64,000 nt of DNA. It comes from Candidatus Viadribacter manganicus. GTDB lineage: Bacteria; Pseudomonadota; Alphaproteobacteria; Caulobacterales; Aquidulcibacteraceae. Position 1 is the first letter of the stretch; each line of letters begins with the position of its first letter. The DNA lies in NCBI RefSeq assembly GCF_001679665.1, contig NZ_CP013244.1:434001-498000 (forward strand). The letters run 5' to 3'. Position numbers and translations under genes: made by a program. Shown here piece by piece: positions 1 through 8,111 of the stretch. The notes under the pieces were generated by a model. That model had not been told where the DNA came from. It was given only the letters and a program-made list of their open reading frames with translations, and ran no database searches.

Positions 1-566
1 TTTACGCCGACGCCATCGCGGCGCAGCTCATGTGAAAGCGTCAGTCCCAAGCCAATCAAAGCGCCCTTGGAAACCGCATACGGGGCGCGCCCGCGCACGC
101 CGTAAAGTCCTGCAGAAGAACCAACAAGCACCACACGCCCCGCGCCAGAAGCGATGACATGCGGCAACGCCGCTTGCAGGATGGCGAGATTGGCGAAGAA
201 ATTCGTCTCAAGCACATCTCGAAACGCATCTTCGGTCTGGTTTGAAAAGCGTGCCGCGGGCCCGTTTACACCGGCGTTGAGTACGATCGCGTCGAGCCGG
301 CCCCAAGCCGCCAACGCCATATGCGTCATTGCCTGCGCAGCCCCCGCATCGCGAACATCGTGATCGTCGGCGACCGCATCACCACCTGCAGCCTTGATCT
401 CAGCAACCACCGCATCGGCGGAACTTGGTTCGCCATTGCGGCGGCGATTGTTCACCACCACGCGCGCGCCGCTCACTGCCGCGTGCAACGCGAACGCGCG
501 CCCCAAGCCTTTTCCCGCGCCTGTGATCACCACGACGCGCGCCTCTGATTTTGCTGAAGCACTCAT
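1..566 (-). CDS. SDR family NAD(P)-dependent oxidoreductase (partial, C-terminus cut by window edge)
   Basis: Reading back from the ATG at 566 gives 188 codons of a classical short-chain dehydrogenase. The Rossmann glycine motif T-G-A-G-K-G-L-G lies at residues 15-22, the structural N-A-G at 97-99, and the active-site Ser followed by Y-A-V-S-K near residues 150-170. The C-terminal substrate-binding part lies outside the window. Family members oxidise or reduce alcohols, ketones or acyl-CoA derivatives in the cytoplasm; the motifs do not identify the substrate. The HxlR-type regulator starts 43 bp upstream on the same strand, so the two may be co-transcribed. An acyl-CoA role is possible given the CaiB and thiolase genes nearby, but this is inference. 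Confidence 0.9.
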   Translation of the reverse strand, partial: MSASAKSEARVVVITGAGKGLGRAFALHAAVSGARVVVNNRRRNGEPSSADAVVAEIKAAGGDAVADDHDVRDAGAAQAMTHMALAAWGRLDAIVLNAGVNGPAARFSNQTEDAFRDVLETNFFANLAILQAALPHVIASGAGRVVLVGSSAGLYGVRGRAPYAVSKGALIGLGLTLSHELRRDGVGV

Positions 567-608
567 GCGGAGAGGCTAAAGCCGTCACTCCGCTTACACA
601 AGCAACGT

Positions 609-1571
609 TTATGCGCTGTTTGCGATCGCCGCGCGCGCCGGTTCGATGACTTTGAACTCGACGTCCTGTGGCCGCACTTCACCGCCGCACTCAGAGCACG
701 CGGCAATGGCGCGCAAATCGTGCGCATCGCGCTTGTGACGGAGCAAGAGCGGCGGTCCTTCCGGAGCAACGTAATATTTATCGCCCCACTGCATCAGCAT
801 CAGCAGCACCGGGTAATAATCGATGCCCTTGCCCGTCAGGCGATACTCATGACGCTTTGGCACGCTGCTATATTCGTGCGTGCGGATCATGCCCTTGCTG
901 ATCAGCCACTGCAGGCGCTCCGACAGGATGTTCGTCGCCATCCCGGAATCGCTCAAGATTTCGTCGAACTTGCGCAAACCAGTGAACAGCGCGCGCAGCA
1001 CCAATCCTGCCCAGCGGTCGCCCATGATCTGCGCGACCTCGTCCATCAACGTCGATGACGGCGGACGGTCGCTCGGTGAGTCACGATGTTGTCGGCGGCG
1101 GCTGTACTGCGCCGACATCCAACCAACGCCTGGCCCCGGACTCCATGACATGTCACGCGCATTGATCTCGTCGCCGCACGCCGTGCATGTCGGGGTCGGA
1201 TCGAACTGCTTGCCGCATTTCTTGTGCGTGAGTTCGACGACGCACTTGGCGTCAGATTCTGCCCAGCGCCGCTCCCAGCGCAGCATCATCAAAGAGGACC
1301 AATAAAGATCCTGGCCCTTGCGGGTCATCCGATACTCAAACCGCGGCGGGGCCGAGGAGTACTGCACCTTCACCATCACCTCTGCGGCGACCAACCGCTT
1401 CAGGCGGTCGCTTAGCAAAGATTGGCGAAGTCCCGTGCGCGCACGAAATTGGTCGAACTTGCGCGCGCCCAGCCAGCTCGCCTCAAGAATGAGGATCGTC
1501 GAGGTGTCGCCGACAACCTCCAATGCCCGCCAAATCGAGCACGTGCGTATGAGCTTGGCGTTTTCTTCCAT
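609..1571 (-). CDS. HxlR-type transcriptional regulator with two tandem winged-helix domains
   Basis: A 320-residue protein made of two copies of the HxlR winged-helix DNA-binding domain (residues about 10-105 and 175-275). Each copy shows the family pattern G-D-x(9)-L-x-x-x-R-K-F-D (from residues 21 and 184), followed by L-S/L-S-E-R-L and the wing. Each half is followed by a cysteine pair, C-T-A-C at 129-132 (with C119) and C-S-E-C at 292-295, like a small metal ribbon. Ordinary HxlR proteins are about 110-150 residues and act as homodimers; this looks like a covalent pseudo-dimer. HxlR proteins answer to aldehydes, quinones or redox stress. It precedes the SDR gene by 43 bp on the same strand, so it may control it. 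Confidence 0.88.
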   Translation of the reverse strand: MEENAKLIRTCSIWRALEVVGDTSTILILEASWLGARKFDQFRARTGLRQSLLSDRLKRLVAAEVMVKVQYSSAPPRFEYRMTRKGQDLYWSSLMMLRWERRWAESDAKCVVELTHKKCGKQFDPTPTCTACGDEINARDMSWSPGPGVGWMSAQYSRRRQHRDSPSDRPPSSTLMDEVAQIMGDRWAGLVLRALFTGLRKFDEILSDSGMATNILSERLQWLISKGMIRTHEYSSVPKRHEYRLTGKGIDYYPVLLMLMQWGDKYYVAPEGPPLLLRHKRDAHDLRAIAACSECGGEVRPQDVEFKVIEPARAAIANSA

Positions 1572-1657
1572 GGGCTAGGGCAGATTCTAACGCCGCGTCA
1601 GCCTGAAACAAGGCCTCACAACCGCCCCTGCCGCATCGTCGCCAAGCGAGTCACAAC

Positions 1658-2275
1658 CTAGCCCTTCGCGTGCTTCTTGAATTCGGGGTGGCGGTAGCAG
1701 GTCACGAGGTGGTCGTTGACCATCCCAACCGCCTGCATGAACGCATAAATAATCGTTGGCCCCACGAACTTGAAGCCACGCTTCTTCAGCGCCTTTGACA
1801 TCGCCTGCGATATATCGGTCTCCGCCGGAATCGGGCCACCAGGCTTCAACCGGTTGAGTATCGGCTCTCCATCCACGAAGTCCCAGAGAAATTCCGAAAA
1901 GCCCAGCCCCTCTTTCTCCATCGCAAGATAGGCTTTCGCTGAACTCACCACGCCTTCGATTTTTAGCCGGTTTCGCACGATGCCTTCGTCGGCCATTAGC
2001 TTCTCGATCTTCGCCGGCGTGTAGCGCGCGATTTTGACAGGATCGAAGCCGTCGAATGCGCGGCGATAATTCTCACGTTTGCGCAGGATCGTGATCCACG
2101 ACAGCCCAGCTTGCGCGCCCTCAAGCTGCAACATCTCGAACAGCGCCCGGCCATCGCGTAGCGGCACGCCCCATTCGTGATCGTGATACGCAAGATAGAG
2201 CGGATCGCTTCCCGGCCATTTGCACCGAGGCAAATCCGCCTTGCTCGCCTTCTTCGCCGCCATCTCAAGCCCCAT
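1658..2275 (-). CDS. tag: DNA-3-methyladenine glycosylase I
   Basis: Base-excision repair enzyme that removes 3-methyladenine from alkylated DNA. The protein (about 205 residues) has the Tag signature from the N-terminal R-C-K-W and H-D-H-E-W to the C-terminal D-H-L-V-T-C-Y-R-H. The Cys and His residues in these two segments match the zinc site of E. coli Tag (Cys4, His17, His175, Cys179). The central L-E-G-A-Q-A-G-L-S-W motif is the substrate pocket. I chose the ATG at 2275 because GGGAG lies about nine bases upstream; an in-frame GTG at 2281 and an ATG at 2263 are alternatives. It stands alone, with its start facing the CaiB-type gene. Window neighbours ogt and tag share the alkylation-repair theme but are 53 kb apart. 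Confidence 0.95.
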   Translation of the reverse strand: MGLEMAAKKASKADLPRCKWPGSDPLYLAYHDHEWGVPLRDGRALFEMLQLEGAQAGLSWITILRKRENYRRAFDGFDPVKIARYTPAKIEKLMADEGIVRNRLKIEGVVSSAKAYLAMEKEGLGFSEFLWDFVDGEPILNRLKPGGPIPAETDISQAMSKALKKRGFKFVGPTIIYAFMQAVGMVNDHLVTCYRHPEFKKHAKG

Positions 2276-2342
2276 CAGCACGCGCTCCCATCAGTAGCGC
2301 GATCGCCAGCGTCCTCGTAGATAAACCCAAAGGAGCGTCAAC

Positions 2343-3437
2343 ATGAGTTCGGGACCATTGGCCGGCGTGCGCGTGCTCGAGTTTGCGAGCATCGGCCCAG
2401 GCCCGTTCTGCGCCATGCTGCTTTCGGACATGGGCGCCGACGTCATCCGCATTGATAGGCCAAGCGGTGTCGCCGGAACCGGGCCGAACGCCGTTCTCCA
2501 GCGCGGGCGCCCATCGCTGGTGCTCGACTTGAAGCAACAGCAGGATCAAACCTTCGCCGCGCGCGCCGCGGCCAGCGCCGACGTTCTTATCGAAGGCAAT
2601 CGCCCAGGCGTCATGGAGCGGCTCGGCCTTGGCCCCGCACCGCTGATGGCCGCCAATCCGGCGCTCATCTACGCGCGCATGACCGGCTACGGCCAAACAG
2701 GTCCGCGCGCGCAAGAAGCCGGACACGACATCAACTACCTCGCCATGACCGGCGCGCTCGACGCCATCGGCGATGGCGTTTCACCACCGCGCGCACCGCT
2801 CAATCTTCTCGCCGATTTCGGAGGCGGTGCTTTGTACCTCGCGTTCGGCATCGTCTCGGCGCTCTATGAACGCACCCGCTCTGACCAAGGCCAGATCATT
2901 GACGCCGCTATCATCGACGGCGCCGCATCACTTATGGGGATGATGGTCGGCGCTACGCGCACAGGCTCACTCGCGCGAGAGCCGAACGCCAACATACTCT
3001 CAGGCGGCGCGCCCTTTTACCGAACCTATCGCTGCGCCGACGGCCGCTACATCGCCATCGGCGCCATCGAGCCGCAGTTCTACACGCGCTTCATCGAGGC
3101 CATGGAGCTGCAAGCGTTCGCGCACCACAAGCAGCGCGATCCGGGCCACTGGCCACAGATGTGCGCCGCACTCGAAAAGAAGTTCGCGACACGCCCGCTT
3201 GAAGATTGGCTCCACCAACTCGCGCCGCTCGATGCCTGCATCAACGCCGTGTTGTCGATGGAAGCGGCATTCACCGATCCGCACCTAACAGCGCGCCAAG
3301 TGTTCATTGACGTAGATGGCGCGCCACAGCCAGCGCCAGCCCCACGCCTCTCACGCACGCCCGGCGCCATTCAAGGCGCGATGGCAAAGCCAGGCGAAGG
3401 CGGAAGAGACGCCCTAAAGCGCTGGGGCGTCAGTTAG
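2343..3437 (+). CDS. CaiB/BaiF CoA-transferase family protein, alpha-methylacyl-CoA racemase type
   Basis: A 364-residue class III CoA-transferase fold. It is of the racemase branch: G-H-D-I-N-Y places a histidine at 128 and N-L-L-A-D-F an aspartate at 158, matching His126 and Asp156 of the Mycobacterium tuberculosis racemase MCR, and E243 in A-I-E-P-Q-F corresponds to its Glu241. These residues invert the 2-methyl centre of branched acyl-CoAs so that (S)-specific beta-oxidation can proceed. AAAGGAG sits a few bases before the ATG. The 3' end overlaps the convergent thiolase gene by 8 bp. The nearby thiolase and SDR suggest branched-chain or isoprenoid acyl-CoA degradation, an inference from context. 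Confidence 0.88.
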   Translation: MSSGPLAGVRVLEFASIGPGPFCAMLLSDMGADVIRIDRPSGVAGTGPNAVLQRGRPSLVLDLKQQQDQTFAARAAASADVLIEGNRPGVMERLGLGPAPLMAANPALIYARMTGYGQTGPRAQEAGHDINYLAMTGALDAIGDGVSPPRAPLNLLADFGGGALYLAFGIVSALYERTRSDQGQIIDAAIIDGAASLMGMMVGATRTGSLAREPNANILSGGAPFYRTYRCADGRYIAIGAIEPQFYTRFIEAMELQAFAHHKQRDPGHWPQMCAALEKKFATRPLEDWLHQLAPLDACINAVLSMEAAFTDPHLTARQVFIDVDGAPQPAPAPRLSRTPGAIQGAMAKPGEGGRDALKRWGVS

Positions 3438-4629
3438 CGCGTTCGAAGATCGCCGCGAGCCCTTGACCGCCGCCGATGCACATCGTCTCCAGACCATAAC
3501 GGCCATCGCGCCGATGCAACTCACGCACGAGATTCGCAAGGATGCGCCCACCGGTCGCGCCGATCGGATGCCCCAACGAAATGCCCGAGCCATTGACGTT
3601 GAGCTTGTCGCGATCGTCCCAGCCCCAGGCCTTCAGCACCGCAAGCACTTGCGGCGCGAACGCCTCATTGAGTTCGATAAGATCGATATCCCTCCAACCC
3701 AGCCCTGTGCGTTTGAACAAGCGCTCCACCGCCGGCGCCGGCCCGATGCCCATGCGCGAGGGATCGCAGCCCGCGGCAGCCCAAGAGTGAAACCAGGCCA
3801 TCGGCTCCAGCTTCAATTCTTTCAACTTATCTTCCGCAACCACCAGACACGCCGCCGCCGCGTCGTTCTGCTGGCTGGCATTGCCCGCGGTGACAACGCC
3901 GCCCTTCTCAATCGGCCGAAGGGCGCCGAGCGTCTCCATCGACGCATCCGGGCGAAAGCCCTCATCCTGCGCGAACAGCACCGCATCGCCACGCTTTTGC
4001 GGAACAGGCACAGGCACAAGCTCATCGGCGAACTTATTGTCCGCCCAAGCCTGCGTCGCGCGCTTGTGGCTCATCACTGCGTACTCGTCGGCCTGTTCGC
4101 GCGTGATCGCGTAGTCCTTCGCGAGGTTTTCCGCCGTCTCGATCATGCCGCTGATCACGCCAAAGCGCGCAATCGGTTGCGACATCACGCGGCCGCGCGA
4201 GAGCCGGTCATACATAACGCCCGGTCCCATCCGCACGCCGTTACGCATCTCCGTCGAGTAATGCTCGACGTTGCTCATGCTCTCGACGCCACCCGCGATC
4301 ACGACATCGGCGGCGCCCGTTTGCACCATCATCGCCGCGTCGATCACCGATTGCAGGCCCGAACCACACCGCCGATCCAATTGATAACCCGGCACGCTCA
4401 GTGGCAGATCCGCCGCCAGCGCCGCCCAGCGCGCCACGCATGGCGCTTCGCCGTTCGCATATCCCTGTGCGAACACGACATCGTCGATGCGCCCGGCATC
4501 GATGCCGGTTCGCTCCACTAACGCGCGCAACACGACCGCAGCAATCTCGCCGGCAGGCATCGCCGCCAGCGCGCCCTGAAATTTGCCCACCGGCGTACGC
4601 AACGGACTTACAATCGCGGCCCTACGCAT
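3430..4629 (-). CDS. Acetyl-CoA acetyltransferase (thiolase)
   Basis: A 399-residue thiolase of normal length. The nucleophilic Cys88 lies in D-R-R-C-G-S-G, the activating His354 in S-L-G-H-P-I-G-A-T-G, and the second catalytic Cys384 in C-I-G-G-G-Q-G. The enzyme cleaves 3-oxoacyl-CoA or condenses two acyl-CoAs in the cytoplasm; chain-length preference cannot be read from the motifs. A GGAGG ribosome binding site is nine bases before the ATG. The distal repeat of the guaA-flanking element ends 22 bp upstream of the start codon, so the present 5' region was largely brought in by that element. The 3' end overlaps the CaiB-type gene tail to tail. Confidence 0.94.
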   Translation of the reverse strand: MRRAAIVSPLRTPVGKFQGALAAMPAGEIAAVVLRALVERTGIDAGRIDDVVFAQGYANGEAPCVARWAALAADLPLSVPGYQLDRRCGSGLQSVIDAAMMVQTGAADVVIAGGVESMSNVEHYSTEMRNGVRMGPGVMYDRLSRGRVMSQPIARFGVISGMIETAENLAKDYAITREQADEYAVMSHKRATQAWADNKFADELVPVPVPQKRGDAVLFAQDEGFRPDASMETLGALRPIEKGGVVTAGNASQQNDAAAACLVVAEDKLKELKLEPMAWFHSWAAAGCDPSRMGIGPAPAVERLFKRTGLGWRDIDLIELNEAFAPQVLAVLKAWGWDDRDKLNVNGSGISLGHPIGATGGRILANLVRELHRRDGRYGLETMCIGGGQGLAAIFERAN

Positions 4630-4650
4630 GTGATCTCCTCCGACGCCACT

Positions 4651-4664
4651 ATTCCCACTCGATC
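4651..4664 (-). repeat. Distal attachment-site-like repeat (copy of the guaA 3' end)
   Basis: Fourteen bases identical to 6307-6320. On the minus strand it still reads R-I-E-W-E followed by a TAG stop, that is, the guaA C-terminus without the rest of the gene. Flanking bases differ on both sides, so the identity is sharply limited. It lies 22 bp upstream of the thiolase start. Confidence 0.6.
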
Positions 4665-4784
4665 CTGATCAACGAACCAATTTTCCCTATTCCGAGCGGA
4701 CTTCGCTGACAATCGGGACGTTTCCTGGTTATGTCGGATCGACATCGACCTAAGATGTCGCAACATTCGCAACACATTGCCAAG

Positions 4785-4949
4785 CTAATCGCTGGCCACC
4801 CCATCGGCATCCACGCGCTCGAATCTGTGCAATACCATCGAACGAAATTCAGGGAGCCAAGCCTCTCTGCGCGAGACCCAACATTCGTAGGTGGGGCGAA
4901 ACTGATTGGGCGCATCCAGTGTGCCGAGATGAACCTCAATTTCACGACG
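4785..4949 (-). pseudogene. Remnant of a GFA-family (glutathione-dependent formaldehyde-activating enzyme-like) gene
   Basis: About 55 codons resemble the C-terminal third of GFA-fold proteins: E-V-H-L-G-T-L-D-A-P, then F-R-P-T-Y-E-C-W-V, then R-E-A-W-L-P and a closing H-R-F-E-R. The pattern G-[ST]-L-D-x-P followed by a W-[VI]-x(4)-x-W-L segment is typical of that end of the fold. The zinc-binding cysteines that define the family (C-x-C and C-x-x-C in the N-terminal part) are absent; upstream sequence in this frame does not look like the family and runs into the Fic gene. I read it as a truncated, dead gene in the element. Similarity is judged by eye only. Confidence 0.4.
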
Positions 4950-5065
4950 AGCGACCCTCTTCGTTGCTGCATCTCGGCTTCGGACGCCGTGCGTTCGCGC
5001 ACCGGCAGCGACATTCATCAATGCAGAGTCAGCGGAGTCAGGACAGCAAGCGCCGTGAAGCACAG

Positions 5066-5677
5066 TTAGCTCCTCGCGAACGCCAACAACGGCCCGATAT
5101 CACCGCGATCCGCTGCCTGGAGCGCCGCGACATAGGCGCGGCGGGTTTCGGCGATGGCGACGAGATTGGCGCTGCCCCAGGTGAAGCGGGGCTGGCCGAG
5201 CTTCTGGATGAGGAGGTCGGCGGCGAGGCGTGAGCAGCGGCCGTTGCCATTGGGAAACGGGTGGATCGCCACAAGCCGATGATGGAAGCGGATTGCAATT
5301 TCATCGGGCGGATAAGTCTGGCGCTCGATCCAGAATTTTGTGTCGTCGAGCAGCACACGGAAATCGGGTCCGATCTTCCAAGCTTCGACGCCGATATTAC
5401 GCGCCGTGGCCCGGAAGTCTCCGGCCCAGCGCCAGACATCGCCATACATGCGCTTATGCAGCGCGCGGATGAAATCCTCGGTGAGCACGTCGTGTCGGGC
5501 GCGCGGGTTGAAAGCCCAGCGGTCGCCTTTGTCGATATTGACCTGCTCGGCTTCGTTCAATTCGCGCCGGAGCGTGATGTAGCTCGGAATGAGCCCATCA
5601 CGCTCCTCTGGCGCCAAAGGCGTATTGGCTTCGTCATCGCCATCGAACAATGGTTCGTTTTGGGGATCATCGCTCAT
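5066..5677 (-). CDS. Fic/DOC family protein, mobile mystery protein B
   Basis: A 203-residue Fic-domain protein. The catalytic loop H-P-F-P-N-G-N-G-R-C-S-R (residues 139-150) matches the H-x-F-x-[DN]-G-N-G-R-x-x-R consensus, so AMP or another nucleotide-derived group could be transferred to a protein target. The N-terminal R-R-E-L-N-E-A-E and D-R-W-A-F segments fit the mobile mystery protein B family. I see no clear [ST]-x-x-x-E-[GN] inhibitory motif, so autoinhibition cannot be asserted. The ATG at 5677 overlaps the stop of the XRE partner as ATGA, implying translational coupling; an upstream in-frame ATG at 5689 is less likely. Partner of the gene at 5674-6147 in the guaA-flanking element. 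Confidence 0.85.
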   Translation of the reverse strand: MSDDPQNEPLFDGDDEANTPLAPEERDGLIPSYITLRRELNEAEQVNIDKGDRWAFNPRARHDVLTEDFIRALHKRMYGDVWRWAGDFRATARNIGVEAWKIGPDFRVLLDDTKFWIERQTYPPDEIAIRFHHRLVAIHPFPNGNGRCSRLAADLLIQKLGQPRFTWGSANLVAIAETRRAYVAALQAADRGDIGPLLAFARS

Positions 5678-6147
5678 GGCGCATCCCATAAGCGGCGCGG
5701 ATCGCCGACGAGGATTTCCATGGCGAGGCGTTCGCGCTCGGCTTCGAGGTCGCGCTTGTCGAGCGCCTGGTTCTCAAGCCGCATGGAATGATGCGTGCGC
5801 TTGAGCTGCGCATCGGCTTGCGCGCGCGCGCGCGCCTTCAGCATTTCGTCCAGCGGTTCATTCGGCACCAACGCATAAACCAGGGTGCAGTCGAGCCCTT
5901 CGGCCACGCGCCGCAATGTGGCGAGCGTGACGGCGTCTTCGGCCTCGTCCTTTTCGATCCGGGCGATGCGGGACTGGCTGACGCCGATCCGCCCGCCGAG
6001 CTGGGTAGCAGTCATGCCAAGGGCTTCCCGCATAGCCTTAATCCAGCCGCGTGCGGGGCGCGCGAATTCAGGCATCTTGCGCAAGGGGGCAAGACGCCGT
6101 TCAAGTTGCTTGCGGGCAAGGCCCACCGGGGAAACGACAGAACGCAT
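5674..6147 (-). CDS. XRE-type helix-turn-helix protein, mobile mystery protein A
   Basis: A 157-residue protein with an XRE helix-turn-helix in the middle: G-W-I-K-A-M-R-E-A-L-G-M, then T-Q-L-G-G-R-I-G-V-S-Q-S-R-I-A-R-I-E, then L-R-R-V-A-E-G-L-D-C. The continuation L-V-Y-A-L-V-P matches mobile mystery protein A. The charged C-terminal tail after about residue 105 is probably helical. I place the start at the ATG at 6147, because a likely promoter and operator lie at 6174-6220, inside the longer open frame, and AAAGG precedes this ATG by ten bases. The protein probably represses its own two-gene operon and may neutralise the Fic partner, as in toxin-antitoxin pairs; that role is inference. Confidence 0.85.
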   Translation of the reverse strand: MRSVVSPVGLARKQLERRLAPLRKMPEFARPARGWIKAMREALGMTATQLGGRIGVSQSRIARIEKDEAEDAVTLATLRRVAEGLDCTLVYALVPNEPLDEMLKARARAQADAQLKRTHHSMRLENQALDKRDLEAERERLAMEILVGDPRRLWDAP

Positions 6148-6173
6148 ATGTGTTAGACCTTTGGTCAAGGCAT

Positions 6174-6220
6174 AACATATATATTCTTTACCTTTCGTTT
6201 CAATAGAATACCTGTATTCT
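6174..6220 (-). promoter_or_regulatory. Probable promoter and palindromic operator of the mobile mystery A/B operon
   Basis: On the minus strand TTGAAA (6203-6198) and TATGTT (6179-6174) form a sigma-70-like pair with an 18-base spacer. Just upstream is the inverted repeat AGAATAC-N2-GTATTCT (6205-6220), perfect over seven bases per arm and abutting the -35 element. Its position suits binding by the XRE protein encoded immediately downstream. The stretch is strikingly AT-rich for this genome. Confidence 0.55.
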
Positions 6221-6304
6221 AACGGCGCGATCGGTAAATCATCTATTTCCACCTACTTCAGATAACCGCCGACATGTCGGCTAAAGACGCCGAACCCTCC
6301 TGAA

Positions 6305-7900
6305 TCATTCCCACTCGATCGTGCCAGGCGGCTTCGATGTCACGTCGTAGACAACCCGGTTCACACCGCGCACTTCGTTGATGATCCGCGTCGCCGTGCG
6401 GCCGAGGAAATCCATCGAGTACGGGAAGAAATCCGCCGTCATCCCGTCCGTGCTCGTCACCGCCCGCAGCGCACACACGCTCTCATACGTGCGGTGATCG
6501 CCCATGACGCCGACCGTCTTCACCGGCAGCAACACCGCGAACGCCTGCCAGATCTGATCGTAGAGCCCTGCCTTGCGGATCTCTTCCAGATAGATCGCAT
6601 CGGCCTGACGAAGCGTGTCGAGTTTCTCGCGCGTGATCTCGCCCGGCACGCGGATCGCAAGCCCCGGCCCCGGGAAGGGATGGCGCCCCACGAACGCATC
6701 CGGCAAACCAAGCTCGCGTCCCAGCGCGCGCACTTCATCCTTGAAGAGGTCGCGCAGCGGCTCGACCAGCTTCAGTTTCATATCATCCGGCAAGCCACCG
6801 ACATTGTGGTGCGACTTGATCGTCACCGAGGGCCCGCCCGTCGCCGACGTCGATTCAATCACGTCGGGATAGAGCGTGCCTTGCGCCAAAAATTCTGCGC
6901 CGCCGACCGTTGCCGCCTTGGCGTCGAACACATCGATGAAAAGTTTGCCGATGGTTTTGCGCTTCACTTCCGGATCGGAAACACCCGCCAGCGCCGACAA
7001 GAAGAGCTCGCTCTCTTCAGCGTGGATGAGCGGAATGTGATAGTGATCGCGGAAGAGCTTCACCACCTGCTCGCTCTCGCCGAGGCGCATCAGCCCGTGG
7101 TCGACATAAACGCACGTCAACTGATCGCCGATCGCTTCGTGGATCAGCACCGCCGCGACGCTTGAATCGACGCCGCCCGAAAGTCCGCAAATCACTTTGC
7201 CTTCGCCGACTTGCGCTCGGATGCGCGCGATCGCCTCTTCTTTGAACGCCTTCATCGACCAATCGCCCTTCATGCCGGCGATTTTGTGCGTGAAGTTTTT
7301 CAAGAGCTTCGCGCCATCGGGCGTGTGCACTACTTCGGGATGGAACATCGTCGTGTAATAGCGGCGCTTCTCATCGACAGCGATCGCGAACGGCGCGTTC
7401 TCGCTCGTCGCCACCACTTCAAAGCCGCTCGCGAGCTTCGTCACACGGTCGCCGTGGCTCATCCAAACCGGATAGCGCCCGCCAACCCCCCAAACCCCCT
7501 CGAACAACGGCGATGCTTTTTTGATCTCGACATCGGCGCGTCCGAACTCACGCGCGTGCCCACCTTCGACAACGCCGCCAAGCTGCACCTGCATCGTTTG
7601 CTGGCCGTAGCAAATCGCAAGGATAGGCACGTCCATCTTGAACGCTTCTTCGGGCGCCCGCGGGCTCTGGCCCTCCATCACGCTCGCCGGACCACCCGAA
7701 AAGATAATCGCCTTCGGTGCGAAGCTCTTCAGCAGCGCGCCGTCGACTTTGTTGAACGGATGAATTTCGCAATAGACGCCGTTTTCGCGCACGCGTCTGG
7801 CGATCAGCTGCGTCACTTGCGAGCCGAAGTCGATGATCAGGACGCGTTCGTGGTGGGCGGCGGAGGCAGTAGGTGCGCTGGGCGCTTTGCTCTTATCCAT
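6305..7900 (-). CDS. guaA: GMP synthase (glutamine-hydrolysing)
   Basis: Converts XMP to GMP using ATP and glutamine, the last step of guanine nucleotide synthesis. The 531 residues contain an N-terminal class I glutamine amidotransferase (D-F-G-S-Q near residue 25, nucleophile in A-I-C-Y-G-Q-Q near 97, H-P-E-V in the catalytic triad). An ATP pyrophosphatase domain follows, with the P-loop G-L-S-G-G-V-D-S-S near 240, and then the dimerisation domain ending in I-E-W-E. The first 16 residues are a variable extension. Its 3' end serves as one boundary of the guaA-flanking element. guaB lies 6 kb away on the same strand, not in the same operon. Confidence 0.98.
   Translation of the reverse strand: MDKSKAPSAPTASAAHHERVLIIDFGSQVTQLIARRVRENGVYCEIHPFNKVDGALLKSFAPKAIIFSGGPASVMEGQSPRAPEEAFKMDVPILAICYGQQTMQVQLGGVVEGGHAREFGRADVEIKKASPLFEGVWGVGGRYPVWMSHGDRVTKLASGFEVVATSENAPFAIAVDEKRRYYTTMFHPEVVHTPDGAKLLKNFTHKIAGMKGDWSMKAFKEEAIARIRAQVGEGKVICGLSGGVDSSVAAVLIHEAIGDQLTCVYVDHGLMRLGESEQVVKLFRDHYHIPLIHAEESELFLSALAGVSDPEVKRKTIGKLFIDVFDAKAATVGGAEFLAQGTLYPDVIESTSATGGPSVTIKSHHNVGGLPDDMKLKLVEPLRDLFKDEVRALGRELGLPDAFVGRHPFPGPGLAIRVPGEITREKLDTLRQADAIYLEEIRKAGLYDQIWQAFAVLLPVKTVGVMGDHRTYESVCALRAVTSTDGMTADFFPYSMDFLGRTATRIINEVRGVNRVVYDVTSKPPGTIEWE
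6307..6320 (-). repeat. Proximal attachment-site-like repeat within the guaA 3' end
   Basis: Covers the last guaA codons (I-E-W-E) and the first base of its stop codon. It is identical to 4651-4664 over 14 bases in the same orientation. The copy within the intact gene would be the regenerated site after insertion. Confidence 0.6.
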
Positions 7901-8111
7901 GGCCTGAAATGGAGTGCGCCGCGCGGCCCGTCAATTCGCACAAATGCATACGGCCCGATCATTTGGACCTACGGAAAGCGGCTGAGGCCCGCCACGTCTC
8001 TTGCGATCCATTCGCAATGCCCTCCAGCGCGCGTGCGCAATCGCACACCCGCGCCTGATTGTCGGATTGTTTCGGAACGTTAATGTCCAATCACCGCTAC
8101 GGGGGACAAGC

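Larger units (their letters stand above)
4651..6320. mobile_element. Small genomic element inserted at the 3' end of guaA, bounded by 14-bp direct repeats
   Basis: The last codons of guaA (I-E-W-E and the first base of the stop) are repeated exactly, in the same orientation, 1.66 kb away at 4651-4664. Between the copies lie the mobile mystery protein A/B pair and a GFA gene stump, and nothing of evident housekeeping function. The 3' end of guaA is an established integration site for genomic islands using tyrosine recombinases. No integrase gene is visible inside, so this is either a shrunken island or an element moved in trans. Without it, guaA and the thiolase gene would be about 20 bp apart on the same strand. 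Confidence 0.6.

Noticed and set aside
3463..4521. A 352-codon open frame on the plus strand opposite the thiolase gene
   Set aside because: It is the antisense of a strongly matching thiolase. Its translation is rich in Arg and His with no family motif, as expected from a GC-rich complement.
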